Notes under the pieces: generated by a model
Told to the model about the DNA's origin: nothing
Database searches by the model: none
The model's input: only the letters and a program-made list of their open reading frames with translations
Origin: Augochlora pura
Taxonomy: Eukaryota; Arthropoda; Insecta; Hymenoptera; Halictidae
Assembly: GCF_028453695.1 (NCBI RefSeq)
Contig: NC_135772.1
Coordinates: forward strand, 1,488,001-1,552,000
DNA: 64,000 nucleotides
Direction: 5' to 3'
Position numbers and translations under genes: made by a program
In this document: positions 44,570 through 55,265 of the stretch, piece after piece
Layout of the letters: the number at the start of each line of letters is the position of its first letter
Position numbering within the stretch: the first letter of the stretch is position 1

Positions 44570-45252
44570 CTTCGATAACATTGTTTCGAGAGTTCTCTTT
44601 TTCCCCAAAGAAATGGCGGAGGACATCGAACAATCTCTAATCGAATCGCATCGGTAAAATAAATCGGCACCGCCGAGGGGTTAATGTACTCTTTGAACGC
44701 GGCAGCCGCGGTACACGCGGGACTAGAAGAAGAAGAAGAAGAAGAAGAGCCTGGAATGCAATCTTGAGAGATTTTCCCGGCTATTGTCAATATTTTTCAG
44801 CGGCGCTTGGACAAACGTGGACGTTCCCTTTTATTCCCTTGACAACGCTCGGGATTCTAAAGAACAACAGCCCGATTCAACGAGGTGCGAATACCGAATT
44901 TCACCGAGTTGAATTCCCATTGTTGCGTCTCGCCGGTTCGGCAGGGCCTAAGGCAGGAGTTCTCATGTCGCGACAACAACAAACGGAGCCTTTTTCTCCC
45001 CTTTTTCTTCCACCCTTTCTGTCCTTCTTTCTCGATCTTTTTCTGTCTCGCTTTCTGCCGCTTTCCCATTTTTTTCACACTTTTTCTATCGTTTTTCATT
45101 CTCTTTCTGTCGCGTTCTCACTCTATTTCTGTCGCGTTCTCACTCTCTTTCTGTCGTTTTTTCACTCTCTTTGTTCCATCATCAGAAAACAACATTTTGT
45201 TATATTTTATATCTTTACAACCATTCGAATTTTCAAACCATAAACGAGGCAA
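44570..45252. other. Mixed GC DNA with (GAA)n and pyrimidine tract
   Basis: (AGA)n at about 44727-44749. A T/C-rich block at 44990-45180 contains a 24-bp unit TCTGTCGCGTTCTCACTC repeated two to three times. A 159-codon frame is read through the latter and is not gene-like. Confidence 0.5.
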
Positions 45253-45480
45253 TTAGCCCTTTGAACTCGAGTGGCGCCTCTGAAGCGCCAATGAAAATAG
45301 TTATATAATTAACAAAATAATGTTGACATTATTAAATCCCCCTTCTGTTAAAAGCATAACAGTTTTACGACTAACAAGACTCAATGTCATATAGCAAATT
45401 ATACTAAGTACTATACTACAGCTGATCAAAGTAGCAATTTTGGATCTACGCTTCAAAAGGCTTCGAGTGCAAAGGGTTAG
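45253..45480 (-). mobile_element. piggyBac-type MITE, inverted copy of the 868-1098 element
   Basis: Ends CCCTTTGAACTCGAGTGG and TTCGAGTGCAAAGGG are inverted and lie beside TTAG at 45253-45256 and 45477-45480. Over its full length it is the reverse complement of 868-1098 with scattered substitutions, including GGCGCCTCTGAAGCGCC and ATAATGTTGACATTATT. Confidence 0.85.
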
Positions 45481-45539
45481 ACCCTTCAAAGCTCATCTGC
45501 GTCGCGCGTTTCACAAAAATACTATTCTACTAATACTGC

Positions 45540-45604
45540 ATTTATATATTAAATGATCTCAAGAATGCCTCATTTTTAAGAGTTACAATAATTTTGATAC
45601 ACCT
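45540..45604 (-). mobile_element. Diverged relative of the CAGGGTGT-type element
   Basis: On the minus strand it reads TGTACAAGGTGTATCAAAAT then AAAAATGAGGCATTCTTGAG and ATCATTT, the same block order as 3434 onward. Only about 60 bp is alignable by eye. Confidence 0.35.
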
Positions 45605-45930
45605 TGTACAATGCTGAATAATATTGTAGTGTAATATATAGTATAATAATCAGCAATATAGTAATATATCATCTTATATTATATTTTATTATATTATCAT
45701 ATTATTATACTAATATTGTCTCAATAATATTGTAGTGTAAGATATAGTATAATAATTAGCAATATAGTAATATATCATATTATATTATATTACATTGTAT
45801 TATCATATTATAGTAGTATAATGTGTAGTCTAATAATCAGCAATATAGTAATATATCATCTTATATTATATTTTATTATATTATCATATTATTATACTAA
45901 TATTGTACATATATAATATTATTATACTAA
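45605..45930. repeat. Tandem repeat of about 100 bp, three units
   Basis: AGTATAATAATCAGCAATAT followed by AGTAATATATCATCTTATA recurs at about 45640, 45748 and 45826. The third unit matches the first better than the second does. Confidence 0.85.
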
Positions 45931-45996
45931 CATTGTATGTAGTAGCAATATTCCTAAAAAAGCCGTCGCGCCTCGTCATAAATGTGTCAGCATTTC

Positions 45997-46510
45997 CTGA
46001 ATTATCGTCTACATTTAGCAACCAAAGGTCGAGCCATAGTCGCGTCCGTCATTTTCGCCTGCATTGTTCAATTTGAGACGCCTTTCCGATTGATCACCTG
46101 CCACGGTACTTTCCCGGGACAAGCGGATTTCTCGCGAACGTCGTGCAAGGATACAGATGTACCTGCGAGGGATTTTCAAATTGCAGGCGGTCATTTTTTC
46201 CCTTTAATTCGTAGCCGATCGTCGCAAACAACCGCGCCTTTTCTCCATGACCAAACAGTTGCGATCAGCGAATCCGCTCGCCTCGGAATGAAAAGCACAC
46301 CTACACCGAACTTACATTTCTCACACCGTCCATCTTCGGAACACAGTTCGTCTCTCGACGCAACGGTGAAACATACTCGACAGACCCGTGCGCTCGAGTT
46401 ACTTTGTTTTAAAATATAGTATTTATTCCAAGTTGAAAAGCGTGCGGCGTCCTTCGCCTCTCTGCCAGCTCCGTCACCTTAAGTGGTCATAGGGTGTCGC
46501 GAATAACGCT
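45997..46510 (+). mobile_element. Dispersed repeat, copy B, with LTR-like continuation
   Basis: 45997-46346 is the inverted twin of 1-350 (about 97 percent). Beyond 46346, outside the shared window, the minus strand shows TTGGAATAAATACTATATTTT, an AATAAA signal, between GC-rich stretches. That would suit the R region of an LTR, but no TG...CA terminus or primer-binding site could be defined. The 145-codon plus frame falls inside this repeat and shows no domain. Confidence 0.6.
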
Positions 46511-46551
46511 GTCATAGTAGAATCGGGGATTTACAAGCTTCGTGGATTGTT

Positions 46552-46812
46552 CAGAGGTCTCAGTGTCGGTTCACGAAAATCAGTCGGTCGTCTTTTATAT
46601 AAAGATTGTCCTAGGTGTTAAATAAAAACTGTACTTGATAAAACAGTGTTTCTTTAAATAAAAAGTCTTGCTCCCAGTTCTAATATTAATAAGTCTCACA
46701 AAAACTTGATAAAGCATTAAATAAAAGCTTGATAAAACAGTGTTCTTTTAACCAAAAATTGTTGCTTCCAATTGTAATATTAATAGGTCTCAGTGTCAAT
46801 TCGTGAAAAACA
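46552..46812. repeat. Diverged tandem repeat of about 98 bp with AGGTCTCAGTGTC motif
   Basis: CTTGATAAAACAGTGTT, TTGCTYCCARTT and TAATATTAATARGTCTCA recur in order at about 46632-46697 and 46730-46790. AGGTCTCAGTGTC followed by TTCACGAAAA or TTCGTGAAAA lies at both outer edges (46555, 46785). The motif also occurs at 20984. Confidence 0.7.
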
Positions 46813-47250
46813 CTCTTTCTCACCCTCTTTCTCGCTCTCTTTCTTCTCTCCTACCGGCATTGGAAACTCTCCTAGTCCCCGGCGTTGCTTCTTTTTATCG
46901 GCGTTGAAGTTTAACGGGGCCACGAATTTCTTCTGTTCGCCGTTGGATCTCAGCCAAACGGATTTCGTATTTCCTCTCGCGACGTCTCTCGATGACCGCG
47001 CGTCGTCTCCTCTGTTTGTGTCTTCGCCGCTCGGGGAAAAGGTTACCGAGGGAACCAGAGGCGCTTCTCGAACAATTCCCGGGATATCCCCCCGCGTCCT
47101 ATCAATAATTTATAGGAGCTGCTGCCGTTGACCGATTATTTGTCATGGCCGTCGCTGCCGGCCAACTAATATCGCCACGAGCCGGTGGTATTACGAGTCT
47201 CTCTCTCTCTCTCTTATTTCTTAGAGAGACTTTGCGATTAACACTGTGAA
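46813..47250. other. GC-rich island with CT microsatellite
   Basis: CpG-rich, with CT-rich DNA at 46815-46850 and a pure CT run at about 47190-47213. A 112-codon plus frame has no recognisable domain. Confidence 0.4.
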
Positions 47251-47593
47251 GGCTTTTGCTAGATTGACTGGTTTTGCTACGTTGACTGCTTTTGTCTGAA
47301 TAGGTCTTTGAGATGACTGTACAAGAGTTAGGAATTTTTGAAGGTTTTTTTTATGGAATTATAAGGAAGGTTTGGAATTATAGAAATATATAGAAATGTA
47401 TAGTTTGTTTGATGTGAGAAATAAATATACTGGAATTATTAGTGTTATTGATATAAATTGTTTATGTGATCTATTGTTTATTAGATTACAAAGTGGCATG
47501 ATAATAATTATTTCTTTCGTTTGTAAGTACTTGTTTAATAGAGCAGGCTTTCTGCTTTGATTTTATTATAGAGAAGAGCTCGATGGAAATTTT
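47251..47593. other. AT-rich unique DNA
   Basis: No element, RNA or gene recognised. Confidence 0.35.
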
Positions 47594-47746
47594 TTAACTC
47601 TTTGCACTGGTATTGTGACTCTGAAATGGCAATGAAAATTGTTATATCCCGTCGTAAAATAATTTCTGTACTAAGAAATCATAATATGCAGAAATCTTAT
47701 TTTAGATTTACAGTTAAAATGGCTTCAGATTGTTATAAATGGTTAA
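47594..47746. mobile_element. Degraded piggyBac-type MITE, 153 bp
   Basis: TTAACTCTTTGCACTGG on the left resembles the 45253 element, followed by TCTGAAATGGCAATGAAAAT (compare TCTGAAGCGCCAATGAAAAT). The right part TTTTAGATTTACAGTT, AAATGGCTTC and GGTTAA matches, inverted, the left end of 24976-25221 and 59082-59313. TTAA at 47594-47597 and 47743-47746. A 72-codon frame overlaps it and is not a gene. Confidence 0.7.
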
Positions 47747-48361
47747 GCTCCATTCAAATGTTCGAAATTGAAGAATTTTCGTGCAAGAAAAGTACCTTTA
47801 TATTTTCTATTTATTCGTGACTAAACAAACTTTTTGATAAAAATTGAAATAGGAGTTATAAAGTAGATAGTTTTCTCATTAAAATCAGCTAAATTTCGTC
47901 TCTTTACGATTTTTTTTAATGAAATTACAGTAGTTCAAATGTAGACAATATTTTCATCCCCTAACTTCAATCACAAGCAAAACACAATTTAATTCGACTT
48001 AAGGGAGGTTATTCGAACAAAAATAAACTACCCCAATTTTCCACATACTATTTTGCTTTTCACACTGATTCTAATTATGTATAAATTGCACTGTCAGATT
48101 ATTTTTCTGAAAACAAAAAACCTCCTTCCATAAAAATCAAATTCGATTGAAAAATCGGTATTTTTGACATTATGTGTGCAAAATGCAACAAAAATTTCGT
48201 CTCGAAAACTCTATTATTAATAATCAATATTATATTACCTCTAATAATTAATTTATACAATTATAACACTACTTAATAATACTTAACACAATTTTAATAT
48301 TAATTTTATTAAAGTCAAGTAACCACTTTCCCATTACAAAATTACAGAAATTATAAATACA
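47747..48361. other. AT-rich unique DNA
   Basis: AT-rich with no repeat family, gene or RNA recognised. Confidence 0.35.
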
Positions 48362-48610
48362 TTGCTACAAGGAAGGAAAAAAAGGGGTATAAAAAGAGAT
48401 AGAAAGAGACAGAGAAAAAGAGAGAAAGCGACAGAAAAAGAAAGAAAGCGACAGAAAAAAAATAGAAAAAGACAGAAAAATTCACATAGAAAAAAACAAA
48501 AATTCACATCGAAAAAGACAAAAATTCACATCGAAAAAGACAAAAATTCACATAGAAAAAGACAGAAAAAACCACACAGAAAATGAGCGAAGACACAGAG
48601 TAGGAGACAG
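48362..48610. repeat. A-rich tandem repeat AAAAAGACAAAAATTCACAT
   Basis: Four units of about 22-24 bp at 48470-48580, preceded by purine-rich GAAAGCGACAGAAAAAG units. A 74-codon Lys/Arg frame through it is a by-product. Confidence 0.85.
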
Positions 48611-49260
48611 AGAAATATAGAGAAAAATAAAAAGAGAGAGAAGAGAGGGGGACGAGAAAGACGGTTGCCACGGGGTGGAAAAGTTTCGTAGCCGAGCGCT
48701 AGGTTTTCGAGGCGGCCGGCGGAGCGTTATAATTTCGCGCCCCGTGAAAGGAAAACGCCGCGGATAATTATCGGTAACTGCTAACTGGTAAAGTTTCGAG
48801 AAGGGAAAGCAACGCTGCTCCCCGCACCGAAACGCGGCGCGCGAAGCCGCGCGAGAGCAGTAGCAGCAGCAGCAGCAGCAGCTCGGCCCACGCTCGACGC
48901 CAGCGCGTAAATTAAGTATAGCGATGCAATTTATAGCGGCGATATAATACGCCTTGTTTGCCGTTCGGCCATTATTAGCTGGCGCTCCGATTCGCGGCTC
49001 GTTCGAGTAGGTCTTCCTCGGGAGAGCTCGTGCGTTCATAATGTTTCCCTCTCGTCGAGTTTACTCTCTCTCCGACCGAAAATGCATGTTAGTTTAGCAG
49101 ACAAGATCGACCCGGGAAATTCCTACGCTCGAGATGCTATCAGGATTGCCGCGTGATCGGACTGCGCCGAGAAAAACGGCGGAACAATGCGTTCGGATTG
49201 CGACGCCGCGGGAGACAGTAAATAGAGGCTGGATAACGCGATGTGATTTGTTTCTTTTTT
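48611..49260. other. GC-rich island with (AGC)n and AT-core boxes
   Basis: (AGC)n at about 48861-48881. CGTAAATTAAGTATAGCG and GCAATTTATAGCGGCG near 48905-48945 are AT cores in GC-rich DNA and look conserved in style. A 163-codon minus frame shows no domain. Confidence 0.45.
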
Positions 49261-49419
49261 ATGAGAGGTTTTTCTTTTTTAATGGAATTGGGAGGGGTTT
49301 TCTGATTGAAGTGAGGTCAAATGCCTTATGGAAATTGGTGCTGAAATAATTTCTTTTAAGGTATTGAAAAAAACTGTTGCTGATAGAATTTTTAAGTGAT
49401 TAGTATTGACTAAAAGTAA

Positions 49420-49790
49420 AATTATTATTGATATTAATATTCGATGTAATAGTACGTTAATATTAAAATGAAATATTAATATAAGATACTAGGTATAATA
49501 TTATATTAATATTGAAATTAAATATTAATATTACATATAATAGTATGTTAATATTAAAATGAAATATTGATATCAGATATAATAGTACATTAATATTACT
49601 CTGAATATTAAAATAGAATATTAGTATTAAGTATTTAATGTGATAGCATATTAATAATAACATGAAATATCAATATTAAGTATTACATATAATAGTACGT
49701 GAATATTAATAGGAATATTAAAATAGATATTATATACAATATTACATCAATATTAATATTGAAATAAAATATTAATATTAGTAAATTACT
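49420..49790. repeat. AATATTAAAATGAAATATTA minisatellite
   Basis: Units of about 50-60 bp combining TTAATATTAAAATGAAATAT and AGATATAATAGTACA, about six copies, diverged. Confidence 0.85.
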
Positions 49791-50355
49791 CAACTATCCA
49801 ACAGTCACACATCAAAAAATGACACATTCATCAGCGAAACAATACCGAGTAAAACATTATAAAACATAACAATACCTATATTAAAATAACTTTTCGCCCA
49901 TCCAAATGTTAAATATCATCACGTTAAACATAAAATATAAAACATCACCTTACCAATGTAAAACAAAATCTCTCCCTCTACAACACCGAATCGAATTCAC
50001 TCCAACCAGGTCATTTTCATTCGCCGCAGTCCTTATTTAGACCCGTCGCCGAATAAAATTCCTCGCGTCTCGTTCCGGGGGGCGTATTCTCGATGAAGCA
50101 GCCCCGTGTACCGCGCCGCGTTCGACCGCCGGTCAGCATTCGGGAGCGCAAATGAGCTGCCATTGACGAGCACGAACGATAATTACGCTTATTGCCGGCC
50201 GGAAAGCTGGAATAGTATAATGCCTGGAAAACGAGCGAATTCGCCCGCGACGTTTCGATGGAAATTGAGTGTGACTGTGACGGACTCTGACCGAGCACCG
50301 TGGAATGAACGAGGACTGCTGGCGGACGGAACGAAATGGAACGAAACAGAGCTGC
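49791..50355. other. AT-rich DNA, then the start of a GC-rich island
   Basis: AT-rich to 49975, then CpG-rich. No gene recognised. Confidence 0.35.
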
Positions 50356-50698
50356 GCGCGATGGAAGAGGATGCGATGGAAGAGGATGCGATGGAAGAGG
50401 ACGCGATGGAAAAGGACACGGCGAACAAGAACGCGGCGGAACAGAACCGCATGCGGTGGAAAAGGACACGGCGAATAAGAACGCGGCGGAATAGAGCCGC
50501 ACGCGGCGAACAAGAACACTGCGAAACAGAGCCGCACGCGATGGAAAAGGACGCGATGGAAGACGACGCGATGGAAAAGGACGCGATGGAAGATGATGCG
50601 ATGGAAGAGGACGCGATGGAAAAGGACGCGATGGAAGATGATGCGATGGAAGAGGACGCAATGGAAGAGGACGCGATGGAAGAGGACGCGATGTTTGC
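50356..50698. repeat. 15-bp minisatellite GCGATGGAAGAGGAC with 51-bp higher-order units
   Basis: Outer parts are perfect or near-perfect 15-bp units (GCGATGGAAGAGGAC, GCGATGGAAAAGGAC). The middle has two to three units of about 51 bp containing ACACGGCGAACAAGAACGCG. Because 15 and 51 are multiples of three, frames stay open on both strands. The 204-codon plus frame reads (MEEDA)n and the minus frames read VLFHR or PSRPF repeats. A real gene is possible but unsupported. Confidence 0.9.
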
Positions 50699-51180
50699 CT
50701 ATATTCCGGCTAACGAATAAAACGTAACGGAGACGAATCGAGGGGACAAAAGGACGAGAACCGCGGCGGAGAAAATCGAGATAAAAACGAGACGGACGCG
50801 CGCGGCCGCCGATCGAATATCGGCTAAACGTTATTGCGGTCCGCTGCGTTCGTCTACGCGAGAAAACAGGACCGCCGTAGGGCAGGCCTGCGGTTCTTTT
50901 TTCCTCTCCCGGCGAGAACGCGACATTGCCAAAGGGAAATCGTTGCCTCCTGTATACCAGCAGCATTGTTGGCTCGACAGCGCGGAAATTATACGGATTT
51001 CCTTTCCTTCCTCGGCGAAACGATTCCCGGCGAGACCTGTAATTAGCTGTCGATTAGCGATCGCCCCGGTGTTCCGAGCTCTGTCGCCGAGGATCGTTAG
51101 GCGTCGTTAGCACGGGATTATTCCGTAGGCGTAACGACGGCTACTTGGTTACCGATCATCTTCCGCCGAATTGTTTTCTT
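50699..51180. other. GC-rich island
   Basis: CpG-rich, continuing the island that hosts the 15-bp array. No recognisable product in any frame. Confidence 0.4.
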
Positions 51181-51184
51181 CAGC

Positions 51185-51950
51185 GCTTTGCTCTCTTTTT
51201 TGATATTGTTTTCTAAGGTGCTTTGGGTATCTTATTTGATGCTTTAGTATCTTATTTGATATGGTTTTCTTCGATCCTTTAGTATCTTCTTTAAAATTGT
51301 CCTCTAAGATGCTTTATGTCGAATATAGTATCTTATTGCAGTATCTTCTTTCATAGTATTTTCTAAGACGCTTTATGTCGAATATTTTTAGAACCTTCTT
51401 TAACCCTCTTAGTACTGGCCAAAAGAGTCCGTATCTGAGCGAAATGTTTAAAACTCGTTTGACGAAGTTTGATAAAGTTTCAGAAAGAAATTTCAAGAAT
51501 TGTAAAAAGCCTGATAAATAAATTCAAAAAGGGAGATGAAATAAGAAATGAAATTGTTGTTTAATAAAAATATTAAGAAAACTATCTTTCCATCAATAGC
51601 CAACAACGATATATCGTTGTTCGGTACTAAGAGGGTTAATATTGTTTTCTAAGATGCTTTGTGTCGAATATTTTTAGTACCATCTGTAAAATTGCTTTCT
51701 GAGATGCTTTATGTTGAATATCTATAATATTTTCTTTGAAATTGTTTTCTGAGATGCCAGTCTGTCGAATTTCTTTGGTATCTTCTTTGATATTGTTTTC
51801 TAAGGTGCTTTATGTCAAATATTTTTAGTATCTTCTTTGAAATTGTTTTCTTGGACATCTTATGTCGAATATATTCAGTATTTTCTTTGATAATATTTTC
51901 TACGATGGTAATCCGTTGAACAGCTTTAGTATCTTCTTTGATCGATGTTT
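51185..51950. repeat. Minisatellite of about 55 bp, TTTGATATTGTTTTCTAAGATG
   Basis: About nine units combine AGTATCTTCTTTGAAATTG, TTTTCTAAGATGCTTTATG and TCGAATATTTTT. The array is split by the MITE at 51400-51639. Confidence 0.9.
51400..51639. mobile_element. TTAA-flanked MITE inserted in the minisatellite, 240 bp
   Basis: TTAA at 51400-51403 and 51636-51639 with inverted ends CCCTCTTAGTACTGG and CGGTACTAAGAGGG. A perfect 20-bp palindrome AACAACGATATATCGTTGTT lies at 51602-51621, just inside the right end. Removing the element and one TTAA restores CTTCTTTAATATTGTTTTC, one base from the normal unit CTTCTTTGATATTGTTTTC, so the insertion site is visible. Confidence 0.95.
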
Positions 51951-52290
51951 AAGTTCGATGACAAAAATGTGATGGATGATGGACGTTTGTTTTATTGATT
52001 TGGTAATTTTTGTTTTGTATGTAGGGTGATTGATCTAGGGTTGATTTGACGTTAGATCTTAGTGCTTGTATAATTTTTCAGATTTTTATGTTGAGTCGGA
52101 GAGCTTTTAGAATATTCTTTAAGATTTTAGGCACAAAAGTACGAATATTGTAAGAAATTTAATATTTTTATCTATTAATTTCTCTACAGTAAATGCATAG
52201 AATTTGTTCGTTTATAAATGCAGAATACACATAGTATCGTCTTTAGTGGAATTGATTATTTTTTTCATACCAATTCCTGTGAAAATTCTT
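51951..52290. other. AT-rich unique DNA
   Basis: No gene or element recognised. Confidence 0.35.
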
Positions 52291-52840
52291 ATTAGAAGAA
52301 ATTCTTGCTAGAATAAACTTTAATTCAAATAATATTCTTCCTAGAATAAGTTTTAATAAAATAAATGGTTATTTGAATGCATATTAATTCGAATGAATTC
52401 TTACTCGAATAAATTCTTATTTTAGTCAATTTTAATTAGAATGAACTCTTACTTGAATAAATATTAATTCAAATGAGTTTTTACTCGAATACATTAAAAT
52501 TGTAATAAATTCTTTTCTAATTTGAATAAATTCTAGTTCTAATAAATCCTAGTTTAAATGAATTCTAATTTGTATGAATTCTAATCCCTATAAATTATAA
52601 TTCACGTAAATACAAATTCATATGAATTATAATTGAAACAAATTCTAATTCAAAAACATCCTAATTCGAATAAATCCTAGTTCAATTAAATACTAGTCCA
52701 ATTAAATCCTAGTTTAAATAAATTCTAATTTGTGTAAATCCTAATGCCAATAAATCATATAAATTCATATAAATCCTACTTCCAATAGTTCCTAATTCGA
52801 CTAAATCCTCACTCGAACAAAACCTACCCCATTACCATCA
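52291..52840. repeat. AATAAATTCTAATTCGAATAA-type minisatellite
   Basis: About 30 units of 15-18 bp based on TAAATTCTAATTCGAA and TAAATCCTAGTTCAA. Diverged, non-coding. Confidence 0.9.
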
Positions 52841-53850
52841 TCAAAACTCTCATCCCTCTCATCCAACCCCCTACTGACCATCCAAAAACATTCTCCCCGA
52901 AACACTGCTTCCTCAAAACGCACCCAAATCACCGTAAACGCAACAAAACTTCCCAAAATCCTTCTTCCACCTATCTACCACAATCACCACCATAAAACCA
53001 CCATCATCAAAACAAATCGCAACTCATCCACCCCACAAAAATCAATCGCACACATGGAACAAAAACGGCGCAGCACCGTCAATGCTTATCATCTTGTTCT
53101 CTCAACATTTCCCTGGATAAAATAATTCATGGCGTTTGTCATGAAACTAAGGAAGACCGCGAACGTCTGCAAAAGGTCGCGTAGAGTACTGCGCGCAGTC
53201 CTTAGGCCGCAAATCACTCGTGCGACACGCACAATGGGAAGAGTCGGTAAATTGCCTTGTACCTGCGAGACGTCGGTTTAACGAGGGGAAATGAAGAACG
53301 ACGGAGACGCATAATTTCACGGAGGGGCTAATCCAGAAAGGGGAGGAGAGAGGAGAGGAGGAGAGAGAGGGTAGAGAGGGTGGCAGCCGGAGGCGGGGCA
53401 GCGCGGGGTTGGCATAGCTTCGATAACGTTGCTTCCGGGGACGGCTTCACCCCTGGGACTAAAGCGGTAAATTTTGTAGCTGACAAAGCCACGGCGTCGG
53501 CCGCGTTCCGCTTCCGGCGCGGCGCGCGAGTATCGCTCGAAACCCGCGCGTAATTAGAGTCCGTCGCGCGCGGCTCCGGTCCAATCGGGCTCTGCTCCCG
53601 GGGTTTTAATCGGCCGCGTGAAAGCTTCGCTTATTAATTACAATTCGTTAGCGGTGCGCGCGCGCGCTGCTTTTTTTTCGCTCGCGGCTTTCACGAGTCG
53701 ACCCTTCTCGCCCTAATCCCTCGGCCGCGACGAAAGTAATTGCGACGGAACGTCGTCGCAACGGTTTCCAATCAGGATTGCTCCAAGGACGATCTGAACT
53801 GCGTCGATTTGATGGAAGTTTGAGAAGCTGTGACGTGCGATGGTTGATAA
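52841..53850. other. C-rich then CpG-rich island
   Basis: 52850-53060 is A/C-rich on the plus strand. 53060-53850 is CpG-rich, with AGAGGAGAGGAGGAGAGAG near 53345 and an AT core TTATTAATTACAATTCG at about 53632. No long frame. Candidate regulatory island. Confidence 0.45.
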
Positions 53851-54059
53851 ATCGGTTGCAGAAAGAGGAAGGATAGTGCTTTCAGATAGTATAATGAAGT
53901 TGGGAAGAGGTGTGGAAGATGTATGGTGGAGGTGTATTTGAAAATTAATTGGTTTTATTAATGTTTAAATTGTTAAATGGATTTAGAATGGCTGGGAGAT
54001 GTCTTTGAGGTGTTTTGAATGCCTTGTTAACGGTGTATGAATGGAAAATGTCCTGTGGT
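53851..54059. other. AT-moderate unique DNA
   Basis: Unique sequence leading into the next array; nothing recognised. Confidence 0.3.
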
Positions 54060-55265
54060 AGAAGCACTATGTCTTTTAGATATCTTAGAATGATTTTTAG
54101 ACAACTTCATAACGTTCTTTAGATGTCTTTAAAACGACTTTTGGATGTCTTAGGATGTCCTTTAGACGTCTTTAAAAGGTCCATCAGATGCCTTCAAAAC
54201 ATCCTCTAAAAGTCTATAAAATTTCCTTTGGACGTCCTGAGACGTCCTTTGAAAACTTGCAGACATCTCCTAGATATATTTAAAACGTTCTTCAAACATC
54301 TTTTAAACGTACTTTAATGTCTTTGTCTTTAAAACGTGCTTTAGACATCATTAAAACATCTTTTAGATGTCTTTAAAACATCCATAAAAAATCTTCAAAA
54401 CATCCTTTAAAAGACTTCAAAATGCCATTTAGATGTTTTAGAACATCCTTTGAAGAATTTTAGACATCCTCTTGACATCTTTAAAACGTTCTTTAGACGT
54501 CTTTTAGACGTCTTTAATGCGTCCAGATATATATTAGATATCTTTAAAATGTCTTTTAGACGACTTTATCACGCCCATTATAAGTCTTTTAGACGTCTTT
54601 ACAACGTCTTTTGAAGACCTTTAGACATTTTCTAGATATCTCTAAAACTTTCTTGAAACATCCTTTAAAAGTCTTCAAATATCCTTTGGTGTCTTAAAAC
54701 GTCTTTTGAAGACTTTGAGCTATCTTCTAGATATATCTAAAACGTCCTTTAGGCATCTTTTAGACGTCTTTAATGCATCCTTTAAACGTCTTTTAGAGTT
54801 CTTTGAAAGGTCCTTTAGAAATCTTTATCATGTCCATTATACGTCTTCAAAACGTCGTGTGGACGTCTTAGAACGTCCATTGAAACCTTCACACATCTCC
54901 AAAATGCCCTTTAAATACCTTTTAGAAGTTTTTAAGATTAGACAACTTTAAAACATCTCTTAGACGTCTTTAAAATGTCTCTTAAATGTCTTTAAAAGTC
55001 CTTTATACATCTTTTAAACGTCTTTAAAACGAGCTTTAGATGTCTTAAAAAAACGTCCTTTGAGCGTCTTCGAATATTCCTTAGACATCTTAAAACGTCC
55101 TTTAGATAACTTCAAAACGTCTCTCAGATTTCTTTAAAACGTCTCTTAGACGTCTTTTATATTAGTCTTCAGAACGTCCTAAAGATAATCTTTAGAACGT
55201 CCTTTAGACGTCTTTAGAACATCCTATAAACGTCCTTTGGAGTCTAAAATCATTTTAAGAACAAC
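54060..55265. repeat. 1.2-kb minisatellite AACGTCCTTTAGACGTCTTTA
   Basis: More than 50 units of about 22 bp (AAAACGTCCTTTAGACGTCTT and variants), one of the largest arrays here. The unit contains AGACGTCT, self-complementary. Frames of 81 codons through it are by-products. Confidence 0.95.

Noticed and set aside
45982..46419. 145-codon frame as a gene
   Set aside because: It lies almost wholly in the 350-bp dispersed repeat; its inverted twin has the same sequence at the window edge and no domain is visible.
50133..50966. 277-codon minus-strand and 204-codon plus-strand frames as a repetitive protein gene
   Set aside because: The open frames follow from 15- and 51-bp repeat units; they coexist on both strands, and no start context, signal sequence or flanking exon supports a gene.
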